Shown here piece by piece: positions 12,334-20,087 of a DNA stretch of 64,000 nucleotides (its first letter is position 1; each line of letters begins with the position of its first letter). This stretch comes from Halovivax asiaticus JCM 14624 (GTDB lineage: Archaea > Halobacteriota > Halobacteria > Halobacteriales > Natrialbaceae): assembly GCF_000337515.1 (NCBI RefSeq), contig NZ_AOIQ01000009.1, positions 62,001-126,000 on the forward strand. Reading direction: 5' to 3'. The translations under genes and the position numbers were made by a program. The notes beneath the pieces were generated by a model. It had not been told where the DNA came from, searched no databases, and saw nothing but the letters and a program-made list of their open reading frames with translations.

Positions 12334-12668
12334 CCGGTCCGCCTCCGTTCGGCACCGATCGCAGTAATCGACCGTTCTCCCCGGCGAGGGGGCCGATTTA
12401 ACCGAATTAAATCCAGTTCAATCCCGGTTGAGTATCCGCAATCGCGCTGGACGGTCGGTTGCCTTGAAGGGGGAACCGACCATCGAAGTGATTGGAGGCA
12501 GCGGGCACCGACAACGAATCTACGTTCGATACCCGTGGCTTCCAGCATCCACCACAGCACCGTTCAGCAGTGCCACGTCGTCCGGGCCGGGCCTAGCACC
12601 TCCCGGCTCCGGACTCGTTTTTCATCAAAACCTGCCGCGTTGTACAGAGACACCTCTGAGTCGGGCCG
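12334..12668. other. Convergent intergenic region without a gene
   Basis: About 335 bases between two converging genes. There is a locally AT-richer patch at about 12395-12425 (TTTAACCGAATTAAATCC) and a T-rich GTTTTTCATC at about 12619. No convincing ORF, tRNA or perfect hairpin with a T-tract was found. Confidence 0.5.
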
Positions 12669-13451
12669 TCACGGCTGTAGTTGCGAGAGAACGGGGATCT
12701 CCTCGATCCGATCGGCGGAGAGGCGATCCCAGTCGAGGCCGTCGGGACGGGAGACCGTCTCCGGTCGAACGGTCCGGTCCGGGGTGACGAGCAGGGAGAG
12801 ACCGACGTCGTGGGGAGCTGCGTCGATCGCGTCGACCAGTTGCCGCTCGTGGACGGTGGTCGCGACGGGCGTGTCGGCGTCGACGCAGTCGTGTTCGACG
12901 AGGATGGCGTACTCGAGATCGCTGTATCCCTCGCCCTTGCCGATCCGGTCGCCAGCCGTCGTGACGGCGACGCTGCCGGAGACGATGAGATCGATCCCGG
13001 GGAGCGAGTCGACCGTCACTGGGGTTCCGTACTCGGAGATTCCCGAGACGGTCGTCGCCGCGTCGTAGTCGTCGATTACCGCCGGATCGAGTTCGAGGAA
13101 CGGCGCGTCGGATCGAAGCCGCGGGACGGCCACGAGGAGGCGTTTTCCGTCCCGTAGGGCCCGCCTACGGACGGGTAATTGCGGCGCGTCGGGGTTGGCC
13201 TTGATCGTCGCCGCGTCTCGCCACTCCGGCTGGTCGGCCAGCCGCGCCGCCGCCTCCGACGCGCCGGCGACGTTCGGAATCCGGCCGTGAGGCGGAAACG
13301 GAAAGCGCGCCACTCCCTCGGCCTCGAGGGCGTCCCAGACGCACTCCCGAATGGCGTCTTTCTCCGGCGCCCGGTCCCCGTCGACGTCAGCCGACGTCTC
13401 TGAGGCCTCGTCACCATCGTCGGTCGCCGAATCGGTCGTGTCGGATGGCAT
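12669..13451 (-). CDS. 5-formyltetrahydrofolate cyclo-ligase family protein
   Basis: A 260-residue protein with the 5-FCL/MTHFS layout: an N-terminal basic substrate region (TIKANPDAPQLPVRRRALRDGK), a middle AVPRLRSDAPFLELDP, and a glycine-rich ATP-binding motif GDRIGKGEGYSDLEYA instead of the usual GxRLGxGxGYYD. The changed motif (EGYSDLE) is also seen in archaeal family members whose reaction is not settled, so the folate activity is inferred. The first ~30 residues are an acidic, low-complexity tail. It follows the MoaB-like gene with a 24-base gap on the same strand. Confidence 0.8.
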   Translation of the reverse strand: MPSDTTDSATDDGDEASETSADVDGDRAPEKDAIRECVWDALEAEGVARFPFPPHGRIPNVAGASEAAARLADQPEWRDAATIKANPDAPQLPVRRRALRDGKRLLVAVPRLRSDAPFLELDPAVIDDYDAATTVSGISEYGTPVTVDSLPGIDLIVSGSVAVTTAGDRIGKGEGYSDLEYAILVEHDCVDADTPVATTVHERQLVDAIDAAPHDVGLSLLVTPDRTVRPETVSRPDGLDWDRLSADRIEEIPVLSQLQP

Positions 13452-13475
13452 GTCTGAAACGGTCGCCGGCCGGGA

Positions 13476-14246
13476 CTACGTGTGTTCCGCATCGTCGTCG
13501 GAGCCCGCAGCCGGCGGACTCGCGAGCGAGACCACACGTGGCAGCTGGGGAGCGACGAGTTCCGACATGGCGAACGTCGCCGTGTCCACGTCGGCGGGGA
13601 GACAGAAGACCGGGACACCCGCGATGACACCGGCGAGCGGACGCACACTCAGGACGTCCGTCCCGACGCGCTCGGCGACTCGGGTCGTAAACAGCGTCTC
13701 GAACGCGGACAGTTCGGCGTCTAGCAACTGGCCAACGGCCCCGACGGTCGCGTCGTCGGGCTCGATGCCGATCCCACCGGCCGTGAGGACGACGTCGACG
13801 TCGTCGCGGTCGGCCAGCCGCGACACCGTCGCCTGCACGGTATCGAAGTCCCCTGCGACCCGTTCCCGTATTGCGATCTCGTGCTCGATCCCGTCGATCG
13901 AGGCCGCGAGTGCAGCCAGCACGTCCGTCGCTTCGGTCGGCGCTTCGTCCGTCACCTCGTTTACGTCCTTCTCCGTCACCTCGTTCACGTCCTCGTCCGT
14001 CTCCGTGTTCTGCTCCGAGTCCGTCTCCCCGTCCGATTCCTCGGTCGCCTCTTCGCCCGTCAGACCGACGCCGATCGAAACCACGGCGACGCCGAGCACC
14101 GCTTCGGCGTCCGCGACCCGAGACTGACCGTCGGTCCCAGGTTCGTTCCCATCAGTCCCCGGCCCGGCCCCATCGGCCCCCGATGCGGTTCCGTCAGACT
14201 CCGACACGGACCCATCTGTCCCAGGTCCGGCCTCGTCGCCGTCCAT
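13476..14246 (-). CDS. MoaB/MogA-like molybdopterin-binding domain protein with acidic insertions
   Basis: The 256 residues include a divergent molybdopterin-binding (MoCF) fold. The first strand is GVAVVSIGVG (about 51-60), followed after an insertion by IREREVAGD-like and LADRDDVDVVLTAGGIGIEP. In active MoaB the last motif reads TTGGTG. The C-terminal part AGVIAGVPVFCLPADVDTA fits the family. A ~40-residue acidic/Thr-rich insertion splits the first strand from the rest, and about 45 Gly/Asp-rich residues precede it. A CATAAAGG TATA-like box about 26 bases upstream of the ATG supports this start. Molybdopterin adenylation is doubtful because the key Thr/Gly are altered. Confidence 0.7.
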   Translation of the reverse strand: MDGDEAGPGTDGSVSESDGTASGADGAGPGTDGNEPGTDGQSRVADAEAVLGVAVVSIGVGLTGEEATEESDGETDSEQNTETDEDVNEVTEKDVNEVTDEAPTEATDVLAALAASIDGIEHEIAIRERVAGDFDTVQATVSRLADRDDVDVVLTAGGIGIEPDDATVGAVGQLLDAELSAFETLFTTRVAERVGTDVLSVRPLAGVIAGVPVFCLPADVDTATFAMSELVAPQLPRVVSLASPPAAGSDDDAEHT

Positions 14247-14294
14247 ACGCCCGACTAGACCGGTGGAACCTTTATGGCTTGGTCGCGGGTCAGA

Positions 14295-14597
14295 TCACGC
14301 CGAGCCGTCGTCGGAATCGATCTGGTCGATGAGCGACTCGAGCGACTCGATGTGAGATTCGAACAGCGCTTCCCCACGGTCGGTCAGTTCGTACGTCGTC
14401 CGAGGTTTGCGGTCGACGAACGTCTTCTCGACGGTCACGCAGTCGGCGTCTTCCATCCGCTCGATGTGGCTGGCGAGGTTCCCCTCCGTGAGGTCGAGCG
14501 CGGACGCCAGCGCGGAGAACGTCGTCTCGCCGTTCGCGTAAAGGTGGGTGAAGATTTGCAACCGGGTCGGCTGGTGGACGAGTTTGTCGAGTTCCAT
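14295..14597 (-). CDS. Winged-helix transcriptional regulator of the ABC exporter operon
   Basis: A 100-residue winged-helix protein of the MarR/ArsR-like HTH_27 type: LVHQPTRLQIFTHLYANGET, FSALASALDLTEGNLASHIE (recognition helix), RKPRTTYELTDRGEALFESH (wing). The start at 14597 is used because the longer frame lies over the neighbouring membrane gene. It is the last gene of a four-gene operon, two bases after the membrane protein. It may autoregulate the operon through the inverted repeat at 17197-17226; that pairing is inference. Confidence 0.85.
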   Translation of the reverse strand: MELDKLVHQPTRLQIFTHLYANGETTFSALASALDLTEGNLASHIERMEDADCVTVEKTFVDRKPRTTYELTDRGEALFESHIESLESLIDQIDSDDGSA

Positions 14598-14599
14598 CG

Positions 14600-15274
14600 T
14601 TAGCGACGGGCGAGGACGACGTACGCGACGACGCAGTACAGGCCGTAAGCGAGGCCGAGAGTCGCGAACGACCAGTCTTCTATGGCCGGGATCCACGGCA
14701 GTGCGGCCGAGACGGCCAGCAGCCAGAACCCGCCGACGTAGAACGCGTACTGGTCGGCCGCCCTGATGTCGTAGGCGCCCAGCAGCTGACCCATATAAAC
14801 GAAGGCGACGCCCATCACGATGCCGGCACCGACCCAGATCAGCGGCGTCTCGGCGATACCCTCGACGCTGCTTTGAACCGGCCAGAATCCGACGATCCAG
14901 GCCAGAAGGCCGGCGTAGACGCCGACGTGCCAGCGTCCCCAGCCGGGCACGCCGGTCGTGGGTTCCTCGTAGGAGCGCTGGACGCGAGAGAGGACGTACT
15001 GGTGGCCACCGAAGACGGCGATCAGTCCGACGATGACGGGAATCGAAAAGCCGTACACGAAGCCCACGTTGAACAGCGTGAATCCGAGCGCGACGCCGAC
15101 GCCCTCGACAAGCCACCAGCGCCACCAGTAGGGGGCGGACTCGTGGAGGCCGACGGCCCGTTTGATCTGATCAAGTTCCTCGTGAAGCGCCGCCGGATCA
15201 GGTCCGTCGTCGCTCGCGGGGTCGGTCGCGGACGACGGTTCCGATCGATCGGCGTTGTGGTTCGAGTCGGTCAT
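14600..15274 (-). CDS. Membrane protein of the ABC exporter operon
   Basis: A 224-residue protein with about 40 acidic N-terminal residues, an amphipathic stretch (LHEELDQIKRAVGLHESAPYW) and six hydrophobic segments. No known family motif is recognised. Its start overlaps the ATP-binding protein's stop by four bases (ATGA) and it is followed by the regulator gene. Such proteins often accompany haloarchaeal ABC-2 transporters and may be a sensor or accessory subunit; this is inferred only from position. Confidence 0.75.
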   Translation of the reverse strand: MTDSNHNADRSEPSSATDPASDDGPDPAALHEELDQIKRAVGLHESAPYWWRWWLVEGVGVALGFTLFNVGFVYGFSIPVIVGLIAVFGGHQYVLSRVQRSYEEPTTGVPGWGRWHVGVYAGLLAWIVGFWPVQSSVEGIAETPLIWVGAGIVMGVAFVYMGQLLGAYDIRAADQYAFYVGGFWLLAVSAALPWIPAIEDWSFATLGLAYGLYCVVAYVVLARR

Positions 15275-16158
15275 GGATCGTGGGCCGTCGTCGGAACCAC
15301 TCGCGTGTAATACGTAAAGAGATCGGTGTACGTCGGCCGATCGACCAGTGAGACAGCCGACGGCAGCGACGATGCGACGCCGGCAGGTGCCGTCTCACCG
15401 TCCGCATCCGGAAGGAAAGCACGAACCGCGCCGTCGGCCGGATACACTTCGTCGGCGAGGGCGAGTTCGCTCAGCGCATCGGCGTTCGAGAGGCGCGTCT
15501 CGACGACCGTCGGAACGTCGTCGAAGAGCGTCTCGGGCGTGCCGGTCGCGACGACGCGTCCGTCGGCGACGAACGCGATCCGGTCGGCGAGGTCGGCGTC
15601 CATCGGCTGGTGACTCGAGAGCACGATCGTCCGCCCCGCGTCGCGTTTTTCCCGCAGGAGTTGATGGACCACCTGGATCGTGGAGAGGTCGAGCGCCGCT
15701 GTGGGCTCGTCCAAGAGGTACAGCGGGACGTCGATGGCGAGTGCGATCGTGAGTTCGAGCTTGCGTGTCATTCCGCCGGAGTAGTCCTCGACGCGCTTGT
15801 CGAGCGCGTCCAGGCCGAGTCGGTCGGCGTAGCGTTGCCAGTCGTCGGTGAACGCCGGATGGAGTCGCTCGAAGTAGCGGACGTTCTCCCGGCCGGTGAG
15901 TCGCTCCGAACACAGCGCGTCCTGCAAGAGGAAGCTGGTCGTGTCGGAGCGGTCTGTCGGATCCGCCCCGAAGACCGTCACGTCGCCACCCGACGGGTGC
16001 GTGCTCCCGGCGAGGCAGGTGAACAGCACCGACTTGCCGACGCCGTTCGGGCCCATCACGGCGAGCACCTCGCCCTCATCGACGGTCAGATCGACGCCCG
16101 AGAGAACGGGCCCGTCGTCGAAGGACTTCGACAGGTTCGTCACCTCGATGCAGCTCAC
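15271..16158 (-). CDS. ABC transporter ATP-binding protein (ABC-2 type exporter)
   Basis: A 295-residue ATPase. Walker A is MGPNGVGKSVL (Ser-Val replaces the more usual Ser/Thr-Thr), the Q-loop region FLLQDALCSERLTGREN, signature YSGGMTRKLELTIALAID, Walker B LYLLDEPTAALD, and the H-loop LSSHQ. The start is the GTG at 16158, which overlaps the permease stop as GTGA and precedes the conserved SCIEVTNLSKSFDDG; the longer frame is a shadow of the permease gene. The fold matches DrrA/CcmA-like export ATPases. Substrate unknown. Confidence 0.9.
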   Translation of the reverse strand: MSCIEVTNLSKSFDDGPVLSGVDLTVDEGEVLAVMGPNGVGKSVLFTCLAGSTHPSGGDVTVFGADPTDRSDTTSFLLQDALCSERLTGRENVRYFERLHPAFTDDWQRYADRLGLDALDKRVEDYSGGMTRKLELTIALAIDVPLYLLDEPTAALDLSTIQVVHQLLREKRDAGRTIVLSSHQPMDADLADRIAFVADGRVVATGTPETLFDDVPTVVETRLSNADALSELALADEVYPADGAVRAFLPDADGETAPAGVASSLPSAVSLVDRPTYTDLFTYYTRVVPTTAHDP

Positions 16159-17168
16159 GGCCACCACCCTCGTTCGTAGAGGATGCGGTTCGTGACGACC
16201 GTCCCCGCGACGAGGACGACGATCGCGTACGCGACCAGCAGGAGGACGTACTCCGGCCCGACAGGCGGCCCCGGCGGTCCCAGCCCCGCTTCGGCCCACT
16301 CACCCGTCGGGACGAGGTGGTAGATCAACAGGCGCGTCGAGAGGGTGTTCGGCAGGTAATTCAACACCTCTCCCTGCAGGGGCGAGATCGCGACGTTCGC
16401 ACCGTTGAATCCGGTGAGCATGTACCCGAGGACGGCGATCATCGGCACCCCGTACTCCGCGAGGCGCTCGTTCGCCGCCGTCGCGATGACGGGGAGGGCG
16501 ACGAGCATCCAGAAGAGGCAGGTGACGACGAACGCGAGCACCACGACGGGAATCGACGCGAGGCTCCGGAGCGCGAAGGTACCCCCGGTCACGACGCCGG
16601 CGACGAGTGTCAGGGCGAAGGCGACGGCGGCGAGGGCCCCGGCGGCGACCATCCGACCGGTCAGGTCGGCCGAGGCCGCGATCGGCATTGACCGATAGGC
16701 TTCGTATCGTCGGTCCTCCAGGTCGCCGGCGAGCAGGTATCCGAAGGCGTACAGACAGACGTAGATGGCCCCGAACATCCCCGTTCCGATGGCGGCGCTC
16801 GCGATCATCGCGGCCGACATCTCCTCCCAGAGCGAACCGTAGAAGAGCTGCATCCCGGCCGCCGTGCCGACGAGTGTCAGAAGCATGGTCGTGCCCGTCG
16901 AGAGCTCGCGTAGACAGCGTTCTGCGAACGCGCGGACCTGACTCGCCCAGACGGCCGTCCCGGCGTCGGGCGTCGGTGCCGACACCCTCACCTCTGACGT
17001 TGGGGCTCCGTTCGACTGCGCGGACGGACCGGTTCTAGTCGTGGAGTCGGCGTCCGGCGCCCCGACGCCACCGTCGGTCGCGATCGGCCGAGAATCGGTG
17101 CTTTCGAGCCGTTGTGTCGCTTCTTTCCCCCTGGACGGTCCCTGGTCGCGGGGAGTACGTCGTCCCAT
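16155..17168 (-). CDS. ABC-2 family transporter permease
   Basis: A ~337-residue permease with about 90 polar, acidic N-terminal residues followed by six membrane segments starting at STGTTMLLTLVGTAAGMQLF and ending IVVLVAGTVVTNRILYERGW. ABC-2 permeases export drugs, lipids or polysaccharides; nothing here tells which. The ATG at 17168 is preferred; a GTG two codons earlier (17174) is possible. First gene of the operon permease-ATPase-membrane protein-regulator, with a TATA-like AGTATTTTG about 30 bases upstream inside an inverted repeat. Confidence 0.88.
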   Translation of the reverse strand: MGRRTPRDQGPSRGKEATQRLESTDSRPIATDGGVGAPDADSTTRTGPSAQSNGAPTSEVRVSAPTPDAGTAVWASQVRAFAERCLRELSTGTTMLLTLVGTAAGMQLFYGSLWEEMSAAMIASAAIGTGMFGAIYVCLYAFGYLLAGDLEDRRYEAYRSMPIAASADLTGRMVAAGALAAVAFALTLVAGVVTGGTFALRSLASIPVVVLAFVVTCLFWMLVALPVIATAANERLAEYGVPMIAVLGYMLTGFNGANVAISPLQGEVLNYLPNTLSTRLLIYHLVPTGEWAEAGLGPPGPPVGPEYVLLLVAYAIVVLVAGTVVTNRILYERGWWP

Positions 17169-17196
17169 TGTCACTCGGCGTACACTGCAGTCAGCG

Positions 17197-17226
17197 AGTA
17201 CAAAATACTTTCCTTAAGATTGTACT
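17197..17226. promoter_or_regulatory. Inverted repeat overlapping the ABC operon promoter
   Basis: AGTACAA (17197-17203) and TTGTACT (17220-17226) are perfect inverted arms separated by 16 bases. The region is AT-rich and, read on the minus strand, contains AGTATTTTG, a TATA-like box suitably placed for the permease start at 17168. Arrangement fits a dimeric winged-helix operator. Confidence 0.5.
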
Positions 17227-17374
17227 TTGTGTCGCAAACCAACCGCAATTCGCTCCGAAGCCGGGATCGGTTCGCCGACAGAATAGCCGGGACCGAAGAG
17301 TCGGAACGATTCGATTCGCCGTCGACGCTCCCGACATACCAATCGTTATCCCGATTCTCGTCCATCGGGCAGAC

Positions 17375-18415
17375 ATGGACGCAGTCACCTTCAGCGCTCA
17401 CGGCGATCGGGATGTTATCGAGTACGGCGAGTACCCCGACCCGACGGTCGGCGACGACGAGGTACTCGTCGACGTGAAGGCCGGCGCGCTCAACCACCTC
17501 GACGTGTGGACGCGGGGCGGCCTCCCGACGATCGATCTCGAGTTACCACACGTGCCGGGAAGCGACGGCGCGGGCGTCGTCGAGGCCGTCGGCGACGACG
17601 TCACACGGTTCGATGTCGGCGACCGGGTGGCGGTCACGGCGGGCGTCAGTTGCGGCGAGTGCGAGTTCTGTCGCGACGGCGATCCGACGCGCTGTGTCTC
17701 CTATCACATCCTCGGCGAGCACGTCCCCGGCGTCCACGCGGAGAAGGCGGCGGTCCCCGAGGACAACCTGATCCCCGTCCCCGACGGCGTCGACTGGACC
17801 GTCGCCGGCTCGACGAGTCTCGTCTTCCAGACGGCCTGGCGGATGCTCGTCGACCGGGCGGACCTCGGACCCTCGGAATCCATCCTGGTCCTCGGTGCGA
17901 GCGGCGGCGTGGGCCACGCGGCGGTCCAGATCGCCGATTACGTCGGCGCCGAGGTGTACGCGACCGGTTCGACGGAGGCCAAACTCGAGGCCGCTCGTGA
18001 CTATGGCGCCGATCACGTCTGCAACTACGAGGACGCAAACTTCGCCGACTGGATCCGCGCCGAGACCGGCAAGCGCGGCGTCGACGTCGTCGTCGACCAC
18101 GTCGGCGCGGCCACCTGGCGCGACTCGATCAAGAGCCTGGCGAAGGGCGGCCGGCTGGTCACCTGCGGCGGGACGAGTGGACCGAATCCCGAGACGGACA
18201 TTCCACGGATCTTCTGGAACCAGCTCCAGATCATCGGGTCGACGATGGCGACGCCCGGGCAGGTCGACGACGTCATGGAACTCGTCTGGGACGGCACCTT
18301 CGAGCCGGCGATCCGCGAGGTGCTCCCGATGAGCGAGACCGCCCGCGCACACGAACTGCTCGAAGAACGCGAGGGGTTCGGCAAGGTCGTCGTCGTCCCC
18401 GACAGTGAATACTGA
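17375..18415 (+). CDS. Zinc-dependent alcohol dehydrogenase family protein
   Basis: A 346-residue medium-chain dehydrogenase/reductase. GroES-like domain: LNHLDVWTRGGLP, LPHVPGSDGAGVVEAVGDDV. Structural-zinc cysteines are in SCGECEFCRDGDPTRC. The NAD(P)-binding fold has LVLGASGGVGHAAVQIA. The catalytic-zinc Cys is replaced in LNHLDV, as in the NADPH:quinone reductase-like/zinc-binding branch, so the precise redox substrate is uncertain. The ATG at 17375 gives the conserved MDAVTFSAHG; the longer frame lies in the divergent promoter. Single gene with its own promoter region. Confidence 0.9.
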   Translation: MDAVTFSAHGDRDVIEYGEYPDPTVGDDEVLVDVKAGALNHLDVWTRGGLPTIDLELPHVPGSDGAGVVEAVGDDVTRFDVGDRVAVTAGVSCGECEFCRDGDPTRCVSYHILGEHVPGVHAEKAAVPEDNLIPVPDGVDWTVAGSTSLVFQTAWRMLVDRADLGPSESILVLGASGGVGHAAVQIADYVGAEVYATGSTEAKLEAARDYGADHVCNYEDANFADWIRAETGKRGVDVVVDHVGAATWRDSIKSLAKGGRLVTCGGTSGPNPETDIPRIFWNQLQIIGSTMATPGQVDDVMELVWDGTFEPAIREVLPMSETARAHELLEEREGFGKVVVVPDSEY

Positions 18416-18511
18416 GAGAGTCGCCAGGGCGTCCCACGCGCGGGGACGAACGGCCACGTCGCGCCGGCGGAAAACGGAGTGCACTTATCCGATCGAGCGA
18501 AACGATCGCAC

Positions 18512-18820
18512 ATGAGCGACGACCAGGGGTACGTTCACGATCCGGCGGCGTTCGACGAGGATGGTGATCGAACCGACGGCGCATCCGAGGAGTCGGACGA
18601 CACACTCACCGGTGTTCATCCCACCTCCATCGACCGGACGTTCGACTGGCGTGGCTGGGTACTCGTCGGAATCATCGCACTGGCCTTCATCGTCGCCCCT
18701 GCCGGCATCTACCTGTTTCCGCCCGGGGCCGAGGGCTACCGATTCGCGCTCATCCTCCTGCCGCTCTTTCCGGCACTGCTGCTCGCATCGGGTGCCGTGT
18801 GGGCGACGACGCGCCCGTGA
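18512..18820 (+). CDS. Small two-helix membrane protein
   Basis: A 102-residue protein with an acidic N-terminal half (about 45 residues, Asp/Glu-rich), then two membrane helices (GWVLVGIIALAFIVAPAGIY and FALILLPLFPALLLASGAVW) joined by LFPPGAEGYR. Start ATG at 18512. No family is recognised with certainty; similar short proteins are common in haloarchaea. Function unknown. Confidence 0.75.
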   Translation: MSDDQGYVHDPAAFDEDGDRTDGASEESDDTLTGVHPTSIDRTFDWRGWVLVGIIALAFIVAPAGIYLFPPGAEGYRFALILLPLFPALLLASGAVWATTRP

Positions 18821-18838
18821 GGGCGTCGCACCGTCTCT

Positions 18839-19141
18839 CTACGGATAAATAGTCGGAAGCTCGTCGATGAGCGCCGCCGCGACCCGTTCGTCGTCGGCCG
18901 GCGTCTCGGTGTCCTCGACGTAGTCAGCGAGGAGTCGCTGGAGCTCCGCGGCCTGTCGACCTGTAATCGAATCCGCACCGGTCTCGAGCCGTTCGAAGAG
19001 GTCGACGAGCCATTCCGGCGGTTGCGATCCCGCGTCGAGCGACTCGTCGACCTGTGTGACGACCCGGTGGTGGGCGATCCACGCTTGTTCCCTGGTGAAA
19101 TCAACGTCGTACGTCTTCGCTTTGCTCGGACTGGAACTCAT
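18839..19141 (-). CDS. Conserved haloarchaeal hypothetical protein
   Basis: A 100-residue, mostly helical acidic protein (DVDFTREQAWIAHHRVVTQV, then EWLVDLFERLETGADSITGR). No catalytic or DNA-binding motif is seen. It converges with the small membrane protein. Its upstream region holds a TATA-like TTTATGAG and two striking palindromes (19151-19167, 19173-19184), so it appears specifically regulated. Confidence 0.7.
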   Translation of the reverse strand: MSSSPSKAKTYDVDFTREQAWIAHHRVVTQVDESLDAGSQPPEWLVDLFERLETGADSITGRQAAELQRLLADYVEDTETPADDERVAAALIDELPTIYP

Positions 19142-19150
19142 GTGGGAACG

Positions 19151-19200
19151 GAGCCGGACACCGGCTCACACGTCGTACGTACGAAAGTCGCCCTCATAAA
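19151..19200 (-). promoter_or_regulatory. Promoter with two palindromes upstream of the 18839-19141 gene
   Basis: Reading toward the gene: TATA-like TTTATGAG (19193-19200), then the 12-base perfect palindrome TCGTACGTACGA (19173-19184) near the expected transcription start, then GAGCCGG-ACA-CCGGCTC (19151-19167), a perfect 7-3-7 inverted repeat ten bases before the ATG. The last could form a hairpin in the 5' leader. No gene is seen in 19201-19415. Confidence 0.5.
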
Positions 19201-19415
19201 CCTTGTTGCTTGTTACCACGCCCCCAGAAGTGGCGACGTGAGGGCTCACTTCGGAACAGCGAATCCGTCCGACAACCAGTCCCCCTAACCAGGATCGAGA
19301 GAGTAAATGACAACCACGTCGACCGGCGTCGATCACACTGGAGAAACGGACAGTAATTCAACGCGGCGGTGTACGGTCGGCCTTCGAGACCACCACCGTC
19401 CCGCACCAGTTGGCC

Positions 19416-19976
19416 TCAGTCGTCGCGCTGCATCGCAATTTCGAACCAGGGGCAGAGTCGGAGTTGTCGATACCACTCCGGATGATCCTGTAGTCGGTCG
19501 TAGGGCACCCACATGAGTCCCGCGACCTCCGACTCGTCCGGATCGAGTTCGCAGTCGTCGAGCGTGAGTTGCAGGACGGCACAGACCTCGTGTTCGAGCC
19601 CCGCGTTCTCGAAGTGGCGCCTGTACTCGAAGCGGTCGGTGAGTTCGACGTCGTCGTACTGCTCGGGCGTAATTCCCAGTTCCTCCTCCAGGCGCTCTCG
19701 CGTGGCGGCCTCCTGGCTCTGGCCTTCGACGGGATGCGAGGCGACGGTGCCGTCCCAGTAGGTCCCCCAGAGACGCTTCTCGGGAGCGCGCTGGGCCAGC
19801 AGGATGTTCCCGTCCCCGTCGAAGACGAGTGCGGTGAAGGCTCGGTGGCGGATACCGTCACCGGTGTGCGCCTCGAGTCGGTTGACCGGTCCCTGCTCGG
19901 TGTCGTTCTCGTCGACGGCGATAACGTCCTGGCCGGCATTCGGGTGCGGTTCGGCCGCGTCAGGATCGGTACTCAT
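19416..19976 (-). CDS. Idi-like Nudix protein (type 1 IPP isomerase family, catalytic Cys absent)
   Basis: A 186-residue protein aligning along its length with type 1 isopentenyl-diphosphate isomerase: HRAFTALVFDGDGNILLAQR, WGTYWDGTVASHP, the Nudix-like helix EAATRERLEEELGI, and LEHEVCAVLQL. In bacterial Idi the segment around the catalytic cysteine reads SVCGHP; here it is TVASHP, so the cysteine is Ala. The catalytic Glu of the second motif (HEVC) is kept. It may be a Nudix hydrolase rather than an isomerase, or use a different mechanism. The start at 19976 gives MSTDPDAAEPHPNAG. Confidence 0.8.
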   Translation of the reverse strand: MSTDPDAAEPHPNAGQDVIAVDENDTEQGPVNRLEAHTGDGIRHRAFTALVFDGDGNILLAQRAPEKRLWGTYWDGTVASHPVEGQSQEAATRERLEEELGITPEQYDDVELTDRFEYRRHFENAGLEHEVCAVLQLTLDDCELDPDESEVAGLMWVPYDRLQDHPEWYRQLRLCPWFEIAMQRDD

Positions 19977-20087
19977 ACACCCAACGTGGCGAAGGGAGCC
20001 CAAACCAGTATCGACTCGGTACGACGTGAGATGGAGTCACCGTGACAGAAACGGGTGAATAGTGGATAATAGCATCACTGATGTGAC

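Noticed and set aside
12515-12545. T-loop-like GTTCGATACC in the convergent region
   Set aside because: The flanking bases do not pair as a T stem and no cloverleaf fits.
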